Assembly (NCBI RefSeq): GCF_047495495.1 | Contig: NZ_CP179930.1 | Location: forward strand, 2,046,001-2,110,000 | DNA: 64,000 nt | Origin: Zymobacter sp047495495 | GTDB taxonomy: Bacteria; Pseudomonadota; Gammaproteobacteria; Pseudomonadales; Halomonadaceae | Direction of reading: 5' to 3' | In this document: positions 35,704 through 45,066 of the stretch, piece after piece | How positions within the stretch are numbered: position 1 is the stretch's first letter | Layout: each line of letters starts with the position of its first letter | Translations under genes and position numbers: made by a program | The notes under the pieces: model-generated | What the model saw: only the letters and a program-made list of their open reading frames with translations | Databases searched by the model: none | Told to the model about the DNA's origin: nothing

Positions 35704-37005
35704 ATGAAAAAGCATGTAGTTCGATACTACCTGACTTTCAGTGCCATGCTGTTGTTGTTCTACATCGCACTTGGGTCCTGTTTCGTACTGTTCCAGTCAT
35801 TCTTGAGTGACGAGTTGCACCTCACTGCGCCACAGATCGGCACGGTCTACACCTTCATTGCCTTTGTCGCTCTGTTCTGTGCACCGCTGTTCGGGGCATG
35901 GCAGGACATGCTGGGCAACTCCAAAAAACTGCTGGGCATCATCGGTATCGGGCTAGTCCTTTGCTTCCCCATTCTGGGCATGCTGATGGTCTACGTGTAC
36001 CACCATGTCGCCTTCCTGCCCGCAGCTATCATCGCCGGTCTCTATTTCGGGACCATGATCCAAAGCGGTGTAGGTACGGTCGAAAGCTACTGCGAACAAG
36101 CGACTCGCCACCTCGGCGCTTTCGAATATGGTCGCGCACGCTTCTGGGCGCCAATCGGCTGCGCCAGTGCCACCGCACTGAGCGGCTATCTGCTGAAGAT
36201 CAACCCATATTTCTGCTTCTGGGTCTCCAGCATCAGCGGCGTACTCTTCCTGCTTGTACTGTTCTCGTTCAGCGCCAAGGATCTGGAACCAGAACGCAAG
36301 GAAACCATCGCTGAAGTCGAAGCGCAGGCCGCCGGTTCTTTCAAAGACACCTTCATGCTGCTGCGCAGCACCACCTTCTGGGCACTGATTTCGTTTTTGT
36401 TCATTGCCACCGGTGGTTTCATGCTGTTCGACCAGCAGTTCCCGCTGTTCTATGCCTCGCTGTTCCCTGCCGACATGGCGAACGAAGGTGCACAGCGCGC
36501 CAGCATGATCCTGAGTGTCCAGATGATCGGCGAAGCCATCATGACGCTGCTGCTGCCGTCACTGGTCAACAAGATCGGCGCACGCAACGGCCTGCTGCTG
36601 GGCGGGCTGGTCATGGCACTGCGCATCTTCCTGATCAGCATGACGCTTCACCTGCCGCGTGAAATTCAACCGTACTGGGCTGGCGCACTGAAACTGCTGC
36701 AGGCCGTTGAAGTGCCTATCCTGATCATCTCGACCTTCAAGTACATCTCCAGACACTTTGCCGAACGCTTCACAGCCACGATCTACCTGCTGTCGTTCCA
36801 GTGCTCTCAGCAAGTCTCCACGATCTTCCTGTCCTCGCTGCTCGGTCTCAGCTACAAAAGCTCGCTCGGCTATACCGGCACCTACACGCTGATGGCGATC
36901 GTCATTCTGGCCTTTACCATTCTGGCCACTTTCACGCTGCCACGTCGCGGACAGTCTTCCATCGCGGGCGACGCTACGACCACGGCCGCTACCTCACAGG
37001 CCTGA
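35704..37005 (+). CDS. LacY-family sugar:proton symporter, copy 1
   Basis: Twelve-helix MFS permease of the oligosaccharide:H+ symporter family (LacY, RafB, CscB, MelY). From the ATG at 35704 (aggag upstream) it is 433 residues. Compared with LacY, Glu126 (VESYCEQ), Arg142 and Arg144 (FEYGRAR), Glu269 (MIGEAIM), Arg302 (ALRIF) and Glu325 (EVPILI) are kept, but His322 is Gln (KLLQAVEVP). It also has FMLFDQQFP. Substrate is unknown; a disaccharide or alpha-galactoside is likely. No glycosidase or sugar kinase gene is next to it. A close paralogue follows 283 nt downstream. Confidence 0.9.
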   Translation: MKKHVVRYYLTFSAMLLLFYIALGSCFVLFQSFLSDELHLTAPQIGTVYTFIAFVALFCAPLFGAWQDMLGNSKKLLGIIGIGLVLCFPILGMLMVYVYHHVAFLPAAIIAGLYFGTMIQSGVGTVESYCEQATRHLGAFEYGRARFWAPIGCASATALSGYLLKINPYFCFWVSSISGVLFLLVLFSFSAKDLEPERKETIAEVEAQAAGSFKDTFMLLRSTTFWALISFLFIATGGFMLFDQQFPLFYASLFPADMANEGAQRASMILSVQMIGEAIMTLLLPSLVNKIGARNGLLLGGLVMALRIFLISMTLHLPREIQPYWAGALKLLQAVEVPILIISTFKYISRHFAERFTATIYLLSFQCSQQVSTIFLSSLLGLSYKSSLGYTGTYTLMAIVILAFTILATFTLPRRGQSSIAGDATTTAATSQA

Positions 37006-37073
37006 TATTCGAGCGCGTCATCATATCGAATATCAACGTATCCATTCGCTTCGGCGGATGGATACGTTTATTC
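37004..37073 (+). terminator. Two hairpins after permease copy 1
   Basis: A first inverted repeat gatattcg / cgaatatc (37004-37011, 37027-37034) begins inside the stop codon. A second, cgtatccat / atggatacg (37037-37045, 37058-37066), is followed by tttattc and is the likely terminator. Confidence 0.75.
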
Positions 37074-37288
37074 ACCACACTCATTCGTTATTCACCGATG
37101 TGTTATATTTGCCGTAATTATCGATATCGTGAAATTTCATGCATTCATTTTGCTTGCATGCACACCGAGAATATCGCTAGCGCTTCTCCTCAAGCGCTAA
37201 CAGCCCCCGCTTGTAATATGGTGCCGAACCGCTCGGCAGTCGTATAGCACTCGTATTTCTACCCCGTTATAACGGAGAGCATTCCTCT

Positions 37289-38563
37289 ATGCCCACACGT
37301 GCAGTTCGATACTATCTGACGCTTAGCGCCCTCATACTGTTGTTCTTCATATCGCTCGGTTCGAGCTTCATCATGTTTCAGTCCTTTCTGAAGACTGAAC
37401 TTCAATTGGATGCCGCTCAGATATCGATCATATATACCGCCATTGCCTTCATCGCGCTGTTCTGCGCCCCCGTCTTCGGTGTCTGGCAAGGCATGCTGGG
37501 CACATCCAGAAAGCTGCTGGCCATCATTGGCATCGGGCTGGCACTGACCACACCCATACTCGGTGTGCTCTTTGTGGTCGCCGCCAAATTCTCCTTCGTG
37601 CTGGCGGTGGCAATCGCAGGTCTCTACTTCGGCACCATCATCCAGAGCGGTGTGTCATCGGTCGAGAGCTACTGTGAGCAGGCGACGCGACGTCTGGGCT
37701 ATTTCGAGTACGGCCAAGTACGCCTGTGGGCACCGCTGGGCGCATCCGCCGCCACGGTCATGAGCGGCTTCTGGCTGACCTTCAACCCCTATATCTGCTT
37801 CTGGGTCTCCAGCATCAGCGGCATTCTATTCCTAATTGCACTGATGACACTGGATACGACACCGCTGGAGCGGGTCGAAGAGGCATCCGCCGCGTCATCC
37901 AAGAAAAAAAGCCCGATGGAGGATATCCGGGCGCTAATGAGCAACTCCAAATTCTGGCGTTTGGTCAGCTATCTCTTTATCGTTAGCGGCGGCTTTATGC
38001 TGTTCGATCAACAGTACCCCATCTTCTTTTCCGAACTGTTTGAAATCCCCGAAGTAGGCCAGCAGATAGCCGGTTCGATTATGGCGGTTCAGATGCTGAT
38101 CGAAGCCGCCTGCACCATATTCCTGCCGTTCATCATCAATAAGACCGGCGCACGTAACGGGCTCTTGATCGCCGGAGCCATCATGGGCATCCGTATCCTC
38201 ACGATCAGCCTGACGGCTTATATCCCGGCGAGCTACCAAATCTACTGGGCCGGTGGGCTGAAACTGCTGCAGGCCATCGAGATTCCGCTGCTGATCCTCT
38301 CGACGTTCAAGTACATCGCTCAGCACTTTGAAGAACGCTTTACGGCCACCGTCTTTCTGATTGGCTTCCAGTGCTCGCAGCAAGTCTCCACTATCTTCCT
38401 ATCGTCGCTGATCGGGCTGAGCTACAAAACATCGCTGGGCTATACCGGCACCTATACACTGATGGCACTTGTCATCCTTGCCCTCACGTTCCTGGCGATC
38501 TTCACCCTGCCACGCCGTACCTCTCCCTCACAGGACAGCGGCGAAGCGGTAACCGCATCGTAA
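37289..38563 (+). CDS. LacY-family sugar:proton symporter, copy 2
   Basis: A 424-residue paralogue of the permease just upstream, alike along its whole length. ATG at 37289 with ggagag upstream. It keeps the LacY equivalents of Glu126, Arg144, Glu269, Arg302 and Glu325, and, like copy 1, has Gln in place of His322. Unlike copy 1 it has Gln in place of Arg142 (FEYGQVR). Separate leader and a strong terminator suggest independent expression. The pair most likely arose by tandem duplication followed by divergence, maybe in sugar specificity (inference). Confidence 0.9.
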   Translation: MPTRAVRYYLTLSALILLFFISLGSSFIMFQSFLKTELQLDAAQISIIYTAIAFIALFCAPVFGVWQGMLGTSRKLLAIIGIGLALTTPILGVLFVVAAKFSFVLAVAIAGLYFGTIIQSGVSSVESYCEQATRRLGYFEYGQVRLWAPLGASAATVMSGFWLTFNPYICFWVSSISGILFLIALMTLDTTPLERVEEASAASSKKKSPMEDIRALMSNSKFWRLVSYLFIVSGGFMLFDQQYPIFFSELFEIPEVGQQIAGSIMAVQMLIEAACTIFLPFIINKTGARNGLLIAGAIMGIRILTISLTAYIPASYQIYWAGGLKLLQAIEIPLLILSTFKYIAQHFEERFTATVFLIGFQCSQQVSTIFLSSLIGLSYKTSLGYTGTYTLMALVILALTFLAIFTLPRRTSPSQDSGEAVTAS

Positions 38564-38592
38564 GCGTCGCGACCATATTGGTAGCCGCCACC

Positions 38593-38621
38593 AAAGGCCC
38601 GCCCTCCGGACGGGCCTTTTC
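38593..38621 (+). terminator. Terminator after permease copy 2
   Basis: Perfect 9-bp stem aaaggcccg / cgggccttt with a 9-nt loop and T-rich tail, 29 nt after the stop. Confidence 0.9.
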
Positions 38622-38662
38622 TATATCCACAGCGTCTATGCCCACAGCACTTATATCCACAA

Positions 38663-38681
38663 AATGATAATGATTTTCATT
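38663..38681 (+). promoter_or_regulatory. Fur-box-like site upstream of the beta-propeller gene
   Basis: The 19-mer reads aatgataatgattttcatt and is close to the Fur consensus GATAATGATAATCATTATC. It lies about 55 bp before the start codon, where a repressor would block transcription. This predicts iron-repressed expression. Confidence 0.75.
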
Positions 38682-38734
38682 TGCGTTTAATATGTTTAAG
38701 ATAGCGACTCCATCCTGCCTACGGGGAGTCTGCA

Positions 38735-40165
38735 ATGCCTACGCCGTTCGTCCATCGTGCACCGCTTTCTCTAGCCTCTGCGCTCATACTGGCCCTTGCG
38801 ACCCAGCACGCGCAGGCCGCCATGTCCATCCAGCCCGTCGTGAAGGACATGCCTCCGACCGAAAAGCCCTATCAGCTGGTGTATGTGGGAGACGATGCGT
38901 CGGTACAGCCGAACCTTCGCCACTCGGTCTATGCCGCATCCTTCGGCTCGACATCAGGCAAGGCCGGTGAAGACCGCCTCAATTCTGACGATCCGCAGCT
39001 GCCGCTGAGCAAGCGCTTTGCCATTGAAGGCTATGCTCGCTTCATTCAGATCAAGGACGATGGCAGCGTGACGCGCTGGGACGTCAAGGACTACCCCGCC
39101 GTGGCCAGCGCTGGGGAAAGCAAGCACGGCACGCCGCAGGACTTCACCCATTTTATCCAGCACTACAACACCCCAGCGGCTAAACCCCTCAGCGTGCTCA
39201 ACTACCTTCAGCCACTGCACTCGATCGACTACAACGCGGGCAAGTTGATGGGGCAGCAAACCTTCATCGGTCGCTACGTGGTATGGGACATGACGAAACC
39301 GACCGCCGCACAGAATGGATACGGCGCGCTGACGGCCGACAATGTGCGGGTCAATGCGGGATCGGTCTTCAACAGCTGGAAGGAAGTGCGCGTTCGCCAA
39401 GCCAAATTCAGCAGTGATGGCGACCGAATCTATGGCGTTGTGCGCTCAGAGGAGGAGGATCCCGGCAGCAAAGAATTCAAGGCAGATCTGACCTACTTCC
39501 CAACCCAAAATCTATTCCAAAACACAGCGCTTGAACGCAAGACCATCAAGAATGCCTCCAGCGGTCACGCGCTCTTCATGGCGAACAACGTCATCTACAC
39601 CGGCGGACGTGACTTCCGCAAGGTCGATGAGGCCACCGGCAAGGTCACACGCTACACACTACCCAAAGGGATGGATTTCGGCGAAGGATCGCCCGCGTTC
39701 CTCAACATGATCGTCGATGAAACGCATCACCGACTGTATGCCGTCAACAGCCGCGATATCGACCCCAAAGAAACGGGGGCTAAGCACTATCAGGAATACC
39801 TGAGCAAGTTTGCCGATTTTGCCAAAGCGCATCGCCACGGGCTGTACGTGTTTGATATCAGACCCGATAACAGCCTTGCGCTGGCCCACTATCAACCGAT
39901 GGTACAGCCCATCGAACTGGTGCTGACCCGCGATCAGAAGACGCTGTTCGTCAACGATCGCATAGCGCGTACGGTCAATGCCTATGACGCCCAGTCACTG
40001 CGCCCGCAAGGGTCAGTTGAAACGACCTGCCACAGCAGCAATCTGGCACAAGGGGAAGGCAACGCACTGTATGTGACCAGCGTATACACCTACCAGCTGC
40101 ATTTGGTCGGCGCGGGTAACCGTGACTGCAACAGCATCAGCAAGGTTTCGTACGACCTGCAGTGA
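38735..40165 (+). CDS. Secreted beta-propeller-like protein, probably iron-regulated
   Basis: ATG at 38735 behind gggag. The 476-residue protein has a signal peptide (residues 1-28, with LASALILALATQHAQAA) and an exported domain full of short beta-type strands ending in Asp/Gly turns, such as GRYVVWDM, GDRIYGVV, HRLYAVNSRDI, GLYVFDIRPDN and KTLFVNDRIARTVNAYD, as in YVTN/lactonase-type propellers. Two cysteines near the C-terminus (ETTCHSS, NRDCNS) may form a disulfide. Enzyme activity is not evident. The Fur-box-like site links it to iron starvation; a role in iron or siderophore handling is a guess. A strong terminator follows. Confidence 0.75.
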   Translation: MPTPFVHRAPLSLASALILALATQHAQAAMSIQPVVKDMPPTEKPYQLVYVGDDASVQPNLRHSVYAASFGSTSGKAGEDRLNSDDPQLPLSKRFAIEGYARFIQIKDDGSVTRWDVKDYPAVASAGESKHGTPQDFTHFIQHYNTPAAKPLSVLNYLQPLHSIDYNAGKLMGQQTFIGRYVVWDMTKPTAAQNGYGALTADNVRVNAGSVFNSWKEVRVRQAKFSSDGDRIYGVVRSEEEDPGSKEFKADLTYFPTQNLFQNTALERKTIKNASSGHALFMANNVIYTGGRDFRKVDEATGKVTRYTLPKGMDFGEGSPAFLNMIVDETHHRLYAVNSRDIDPKETGAKHYQEYLSKFADFAKAHRHGLYVFDIRPDNSLALAHYQPMVQPIELVLTRDQKTLFVNDRIARTVNAYDAQSLRPQGSVETTCHSSNLAQGEGNALYVTSVYTYQLHLVGAGNRDCNSISKVSYDLQ

Positions 40166-40195
40166 GTGATCCTCTTCTCGCACGCTAGCGAGACA

Positions 40196-40250
40196 CGCAC
40201 AGGCAGCGAGCCCTTTGAAAATGGACTCGCCCTCGCCTGTGCGTTTTTTT
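40196..40250 (+). terminator. Terminator after the beta-propeller gene
   Basis: Stem cgcacaggc / gcctgtgcg (40196-40204 and 40235-40243) followed by seven T. Confidence 0.9.
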
Positions 40251-40422
40251 ATGCGCCATCTCGTGTGTATTTCACTGACCACACGGCCTCAAGGCACATG
40301 GCCTCTCCGCTACACCCCTCTCTGCTGCCACGAAAGCGCGGTTCGTCATCACAGCGACATCACTTTGCGTCCAGACGAGAGGATCGCATGCGGAGCCATT
40401 GACCACCGTACGCCACATACGA

Positions 40423-40491
40423 CAGCGCCGCCCGCAATAGCGGACGGCGCTTGTTCACTTACTGATCGGCTATCGGGTCAGCCGATAGCCG
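40423..40491 (-). repeat. Two hairpins downstream of sodA
   Basis: agcgccgcccgc pairs with gcggacggcgct (40423-40451) and the perfect 10-bp arms cggctatcgg / ccgatagccg (40467-40476, 40482-40491) have a 5-nt loop. They lie just past the sodA stop and probably mark its 3' end, although T-runs are poor. The rest of the 344-bp gap from 40166 holds no gene that I can see. Confidence 0.55.
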
Positions 40492-40509
40492 GTGCAGCGC
40501 AGTGCTGAA

Positions 40510-41142
40510 TCAAAGGGCAGCGTCGAAGCGACGTTCGACTTCATCCCAGTTGACCAGGTTCCAGAACGCTTTGATGTAGTCAGGACGACGGTTCTGGTAG
40601 TGCAGGTAATAAGCGTGTTCCCAGACATCCAGACCCAGAATCGGGGTAGCGTCACTGCCGCCGAACGCTTTAGAGGCCAGCGGGCTGTCTTGGTTGGCGG
40701 AAGAGGTCACTTCCAGCTTGCCGTCTTTGTTGACGACCAGCCATGCCCAGCCGGAACCAAAACGTGTTTTGGCCGCGGCTTCGAATTTTTCCTGGAACGC
40801 TTCAAAGCTACCAAACGCGTCGTTGATGGCCGCGGCCACTTTACCGGTCGGCGTTTTGCTGGCGTTCGGTGTCAGTACCGTCCAGAACAGGCTGTGGTTG
40901 GCATGGCCACCTACGTTGTTGCGCACGGCGGTCTGCAACTCAGCCGGCACTTTGTCCAGTTTCTGGATCAGCGCTTCCGGAGACAACGAAGCCAGTTCAG
41001 CTGGCAGCTTTTCCAGTGCCGCATTGGCATTGGTGACGTAGGTCTGGTGATGCTTGGTATGGTGGATTTCCATCGTCTGGCGATCGAAATGCGGTTCCAG
41101 TGCATCATATGCGTACGGCAGTGTCGGCAGCTGATAAGCCAT
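40510..41142 (-). CDS. sodA: Manganese superoxide dismutase
   Basis: Converts superoxide to oxygen and peroxide. From the ATG at 41140-41142 (aggag upstream) it is 210 residues. The metal ligands are in HHTKHHQTY, NHSLFW and LDVWEHAYYLHYQNRRPDYI. The GGHANHSLFW and ANQDSPL segments are those of the Mn-type, not the Fe-type, enzymes. No signal peptide, so cytoplasmic. A terminator hairpin sits only about 40 nt upstream of the start codon, leaving little room for a normal promoter between them. Confidence 0.95.
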   Translation of the reverse strand: MAYQLPTLPYAYDALEPHFDRQTMEIHHTKHHQTYVTNANAALEKLPAELASLSPEALIQKLDKVPAELQTAVRNNVGGHANHSLFWTVLTPNASKTPTGKVAAAINDAFGSFEAFQEKFEAAAKTRFGSGWAWLVVNKDGKLEVTSSANQDSPLASKAFGGSDATPILGLDVWEHAYYLHYQNRRPDYIKAFWNLVNWDEVERRFDAAL

Positions 41143-41182
41143 GTTCTGTACTCCTAATCCTTGTGAATATCGAACGGCAACG

Positions 41183-41212
41183 AAAAAAGGGCCGGTATGC
41201 ACCGGCCCTTTT
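41183..41212 (-). terminator. Terminator between ppc and sodA
   Basis: Stem aaaagggccggt / accggccctttt (41185-41196, 41201-41212) with a 4-nt loop; on the minus strand it ends in six T. It should stop ppc transcripts. It also lies just ahead of sodA. Confidence 0.9.
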
Positions 41213-41322
41213 CGCCGCATACCTGTCATCAGTGAAGCACACTGCCCAGCGGCAGCTTGCTGATACCTTAGGTATGAGGCTTTTTGCCGCACTTTTCAAG
41301 TGCCGCAATCAGTTTTTTATCA

Positions 41323-44016
41323 TCAACCGGTGTTACGCAGACCCGCCGCGATACCCGCCATCGTGACCATCAGCGCTCGACGCAACGATACCGGGATATC
41401 GCCGTTGGCTACACGCTGACGCTGCAGCAATTCGGCCTGCAGACGGTGCAGCGGATCGATGTACGGGTTGCGCACATCAATGGCCTGCTTGATCAGCGGG
41501 GCATGTTCGAGCAGCGTCTTCTGACCGGTAATGGTCAGCAGAGCACCGCGCAGCACGGCCAGACGCTCGCGCAGCGACTCACCTAGCAGTCGCAGCTCGG
41601 GATCGGGCAGCAGGTGCTGTTCGTAGTCGGCCGTGATTGACGGATCGGCCTTCGACAACAGCATTTCCAGCAGGTCGAGATAGGTACCAAAGAACGGCCA
41701 CTGCGTCATCATTTCCTGCAGCCGTGCCAATCCTTCGGGTGTCTCGATACGCTCGGAGAACGCGGCGTCGCTGCCCAGCCATGCCGGCAGCATCAAGCGC
41801 GTCTGCGTCCACGCGAAGATCCACGGAATCGCACGCAGCGTTTCTACCCCACCGCCCTGTTTCTGACGGCGTGCAGGGCGAGAGCCAAGCGGCAGCTGCC
41901 CCAGTGCGGTTTCCGGCGTGACCGTACGGAAGTACGGTACGAATCCCGGCGTTTCGCGGACAACGTGCACGTAGACACGGTGGGCCTGCTCGGCCAGACG
42001 GTCCATCTCTTCACGCCATTCGGGGCGCGGTGCCGGCGGAGGCAGCAGCGAAGCTTCGAGCACAGAAATCGCGTAGATTTCCATGTTGCGAATCGCAACT
42101 TCCGGCTGACCGAACTTGAAGCGAATCATTTCGCCCTGCTCGGTCACACGCAGGCTGCCGTTCACGGAACCCGGCGGCTGCGACAGGATGGCAGCGTGTA
42201 CCGGACCGCCCCCACGACCGACGGTACCACCACGACCGTGGAACAGGGTCAGGTGTACGTTGCGGGCGTTGCAGATACTCACCAGCGTTTCTTGGGCACG
42301 GTACTGAGCCCATGCTGCGGCCAGCTGTCCGGCATCCTTGGCGGAGTCGGAATAGCCGATCATCACTTCTTGGCGACCATGAATCAGCGCGCGGTAAGCG
42401 GGGATGTCTAGCAGGCGGTCAACCACCTTACCGGAGCGATCAAGGTCGGCCAGAGTTTCGAACAGCGGAGCGATCGGCAGGTAGGCGCCACCGGCTTCCT
42501 TCATCAACAGCGCAACGGTCAGCACGTCGGAAGGCTGCCCGGCCATCGAGATGACATAGCTACCCAGCGCTTCGCGCGGCTCGTGAGCGATAGTCTCGAA
42601 GGTATCCAGCACTTCGCGCGTATCGGCGGAGCATTCCCAGTGGCGCGGAATCAGCGGGCGACGCGAGCCCAGCTCACGGATCAGGAATTCTTGGCGACGC
42701 GCTTCATCCCACTCGGCGTAGTCTTCGTTCCACAGTGTCTGTACCAGCTCGGCCATCACTTCTGTATGGCGCTCGGAATCCTGACGGATATCGAGGCGCG
42801 ACAGCGTCATGCCGAAGCAGGCAACACGGCGCAGCGTATCGAGCAGCGCACCGTTGGCGATGCTTGCCATCCCGCACTCGCACAGCGAGGCGTGGCAGCG
42901 CATCAGCGGTTCCTGCAGATCGGCACGCGTCAGCACCAGTTTTTCACGTGTGACGTAGGCATCACCATTCAGCTCTGCCGATAGCGCTTCGCAGGTCGCC
43001 TGCATGCGCACCATCAGCTTGTCGAGAATGGCACGATAGGGTTCATTCACCTCACCGGTCTCGGCGAGAATGTCCGCATTGGCTTTCCACATCGATAGCT
43101 GGCTGCGCAGCGAGCGCAGGTCGTCCATGTAGAGGCTGGCGGCCATCAGGCGTCCCTGACGCAGCACTTCATGCGTGACCTTAGCGGTGACATTCGGGTT
43201 GCCATCACGGTCACCCCCCATCCACGATGCAAAGCGGATGGGGGATGCCGTCAGCGGCAGGCGCTCGCCGATCGTCGCCAGCAGCTGGCGATCTAGATCA
43301 CGATAGAAGTCCGGCAGTGCGCGCCACAGCGAGTTCTCGATGACCGCAAAGCCACCGCGCGCTTCATCTACAGGCGTAGGACGTTCACGACGGATCTCAT
43401 CCGTATGCCAAGCCTGGCGGATCAGTTCTTCAAGACGCTCGGTCAGGCGGGCACGGCGTTCCGGCTCTTCCTGACAAGCTTCGAGCTGCCCCAGACACTG
43501 GTCGATCATGTCGTACTTTTTGATCAGCGTCCGGCGCACGACTTCGGTCGGATGAGCTGTCAGGACGAGATCGACCTGCATGGTGGACAGGGTGTCTAGG
43601 ATGCGCTCCGCGGGAATGCCCTTCTCAAGGATACGGGACAGGAGGCTATCCATGTACGGCTGAGTGCCGGGGCGGTAGTCCTCGACGTGGCGAACGTGCG
43701 CGCGGTGATGCTGCTCGGCGATGTTAGCCAGGTTGAGGAACTGGTTGAAGGCACGGGTTACCGGCAGCAGTTCGTCTTCGGACAGGTCATGCAGGTTGCG
43801 GGCCAGGGCCTTGCGCCCCGCCTCACCGGCATCGCGAGCTGCCTTCGCATCTGCTCGAATATGTTCGATACGCTCGACGAACTTCTCACCGAGATCATCG
43901 GCAATTGTTCGCCCCAGCATATCGCCCAATAGGGTCATATTGTCCCGCAGGGACTCTCCGAAATCGTCTCCTACCGACAGCGTGGCCGATGGTGCTGGCG
44001 ACTGTTCATTGTTCAT
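41323..44016 (-). CDS. ppc: Phosphoenolpyruvate carboxylase
   Basis: Anaplerotic enzyme making oxaloacetate from PEP and bicarbonate. I start at the ATG at 44014-44016 because GGAGAG lies 6 nt upstream, giving 897 residues; the frame is open to 44040. Catalytic segments are VLTAHPTEVVRRT (catalytic His), GGDRDGNPNVT, GYSDSAKDAGQLAA, FHGRGGTVGRGGGP, and the C-terminal GLRNTG. All look intact and the length is normal for bacteria. It stands alone between mazG and sodA with its own terminators. Confidence 0.96.
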   Translation of the reverse strand: MNNEQSPAPSATLSVGDDFGESLRDNMTLLGDMLGRTIADDLGEKFVERIEHIRADAKAARDAGEAGRKALARNLHDLSEDELLPVTRAFNQFLNLANIAEQHHRAHVRHVEDYRPGTQPYMDSLLSRILEKGIPAERILDTLSTMQVDLVLTAHPTEVVRRTLIKKYDMIDQCLGQLEACQEEPERRARLTERLEELIRQAWHTDEIRRERPTPVDEARGGFAVIENSLWRALPDFYRDLDRQLLATIGERLPLTASPIRFASWMGGDRDGNPNVTAKVTHEVLRQGRLMAASLYMDDLRSLRSQLSMWKANADILAETGEVNEPYRAILDKLMVRMQATCEALSAELNGDAYVTREKLVLTRADLQEPLMRCHASLCECGMASIANGALLDTLRRVACFGMTLSRLDIRQDSERHTEVMAELVQTLWNEDYAEWDEARRQEFLIRELGSRRPLIPRHWECSADTREVLDTFETIAHEPREALGSYVISMAGQPSDVLTVALLMKEAGGAYLPIAPLFETLADLDRSGKVVDRLLDIPAYRALIHGRQEVMIGYSDSAKDAGQLAAAWAQYRAQETLVSICNARNVHLTLFHGRGGTVGRGGGPVHAAILSQPPGSVNGSLRVTEQGEMIRFKFGQPEVAIRNMEIYAISVLEASLLPPPAPRPEWREEMDRLAEQAHRVYVHVVRETPGFVPYFRTVTPETALGQLPLGSRPARRQKQGGGVETLRAIPWIFAWTQTRLMLPAWLGSDAAFSERIETPEGLARLQEMMTQWPFFGTYLDLLEMLLSKADPSITADYEQHLLPDPELRLLGESLRERLAVLRGALLTITGQKTLLEHAPLIKQAIDVRNPYIDPLHRLQAELLQRQRVANGDIPVSLRRALMVTMAGIAAGLRNTG

Positions 44017-44175
44017 CTGACTCTCCATGGTCGTGAGCACGGGTCATGTCTGCACTCTCTCTTGTACATGGTTATGAAGTGACTTCCAACCCCACACTCG
44101 CTATTCCGCGGTGTCAGCCTGTCGTGGCTCACATCACGCTGCGCCCGCCCGCAGGGGATCGGGACGGCAGACAGC

Positions 44176-44205
44176 AAAAGACCGCCCCGTGAAAGGCGGT
44201 CTTCT
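44176..44205 (-). terminator. Terminator after mazG
   Basis: Stem aagaccgcc / ggcggtctt (44178-44186, 44195-44203) with T-rich ends on both strands. Confidence 0.85.
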
Positions 44206-44235
44206 TCATCAGCATACTGCTATTTCAGTCTGAAC

Positions 44236-45066
44236 TTAACCTTCAGCGTAAATCCGCGCCTTGGCGTCGGCCCAGATACGGTCGAGACGCTCAGGGTCGC
44301 GATCGCCTTCGGCATTGAGTGCTGGTTCCATCGCTCGAAACCGTCGCTCGAATTTACGGTTGCCCTGACGCAATGCGTCTTCAGCATCGATGTCGAAGTG
44401 GCGACACAGGCTCGCCGTGATGAACAGCAGGTCGCCCAGTTCATCCTTGATAGCAGCGGGGTCACCCTGCGCAATGGCTTCTTCAACCTCAGCGAGCTCC
44501 TCGTGCACCTTTTCGATCACGCCACGGTGGTCCGGCCAGTCGAAGCCGACCTGCGAGGCCCGCTTCGACAGCTTCTGCGACCGCGACAGCGCCGGCAACC
44601 CTACCGGAATGTCATCAAGCTGGGAGGCACGCGTCTGTTCGGCACGCTCATCGCGCTCGTCACGTTTACGCGCTTCCCACATCCGACTGACATCGGCTTG
44701 GGTCAGGCGTCGCGCTGGCACGCCTTCACGGCGGCTTGCCAGATAACCGTCAGGGAAGACATGCGGGTGACGCGCCACCATCTTGGCCGTCAGGATATGG
44801 ATGACATCGTACAGATCGAAGCGCCCTTCTTCTTCGGCAAACCGCGCATAGTAGACCACCTGAAACAGTAGGTCGCCCAGCTCTTTCGGCAGCTCGTCGT
44901 AGGCACGGCGCTCAATGGCATCTGCCACTTCATACGCTTCTTCCAGCGTATGCGGCACGATCGTGTCCCACGACTGCTCAACGTCCCACGGGCAACCGTA
45001 CTGCTCGTCGCGCAGCACCCGCATCAGCGTCAACAGATCATCCAGCGTATAGCGCTGTTCAGCCAT
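44236..45066 (-). CDS. mazG: Nucleoside triphosphate pyrophosphohydrolase MazG
   Basis: Hydrolyses NTPs and dNTPs to monophosphates and can lower ppGpp-linked stress effects. From the ATG at 45064-45066 it is 276 residues with two MazG repeats: the first has EEAYEVADAI and ELGDLLFQVVYYA, the second EELAEVEEAI and ELGDLLFITASL, each giving the metal-binding Glu/Asp sets. A charged linker (KRDERDERAEQ) lies between. The start overlaps the relA stop by 8 nt, so the two are co-translated, as is common for relA-mazG. Confidence 0.95.
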   Translation of the reverse strand: MAEQRYTLDDLLTLMRVLRDEQYGCPWDVEQSWDTIVPHTLEEAYEVADAIERRAYDELPKELGDLLFQVVYYARFAEEEGRFDLYDVIHILTAKMVARHPHVFPDGYLASRREGVPARRLTQADVSRMWEARKRDERDERAEQTRASQLDDIPVGLPALSRSQKLSKRASQVGFDWPDHRGVIEKVHEELAEVEEAIAQGDPAAIKDELGDLLFITASLCRHFDIDAEDALRQGNRKFERRFRAMEPALNAEGDRDPERLDRIWADAKARIYAEG

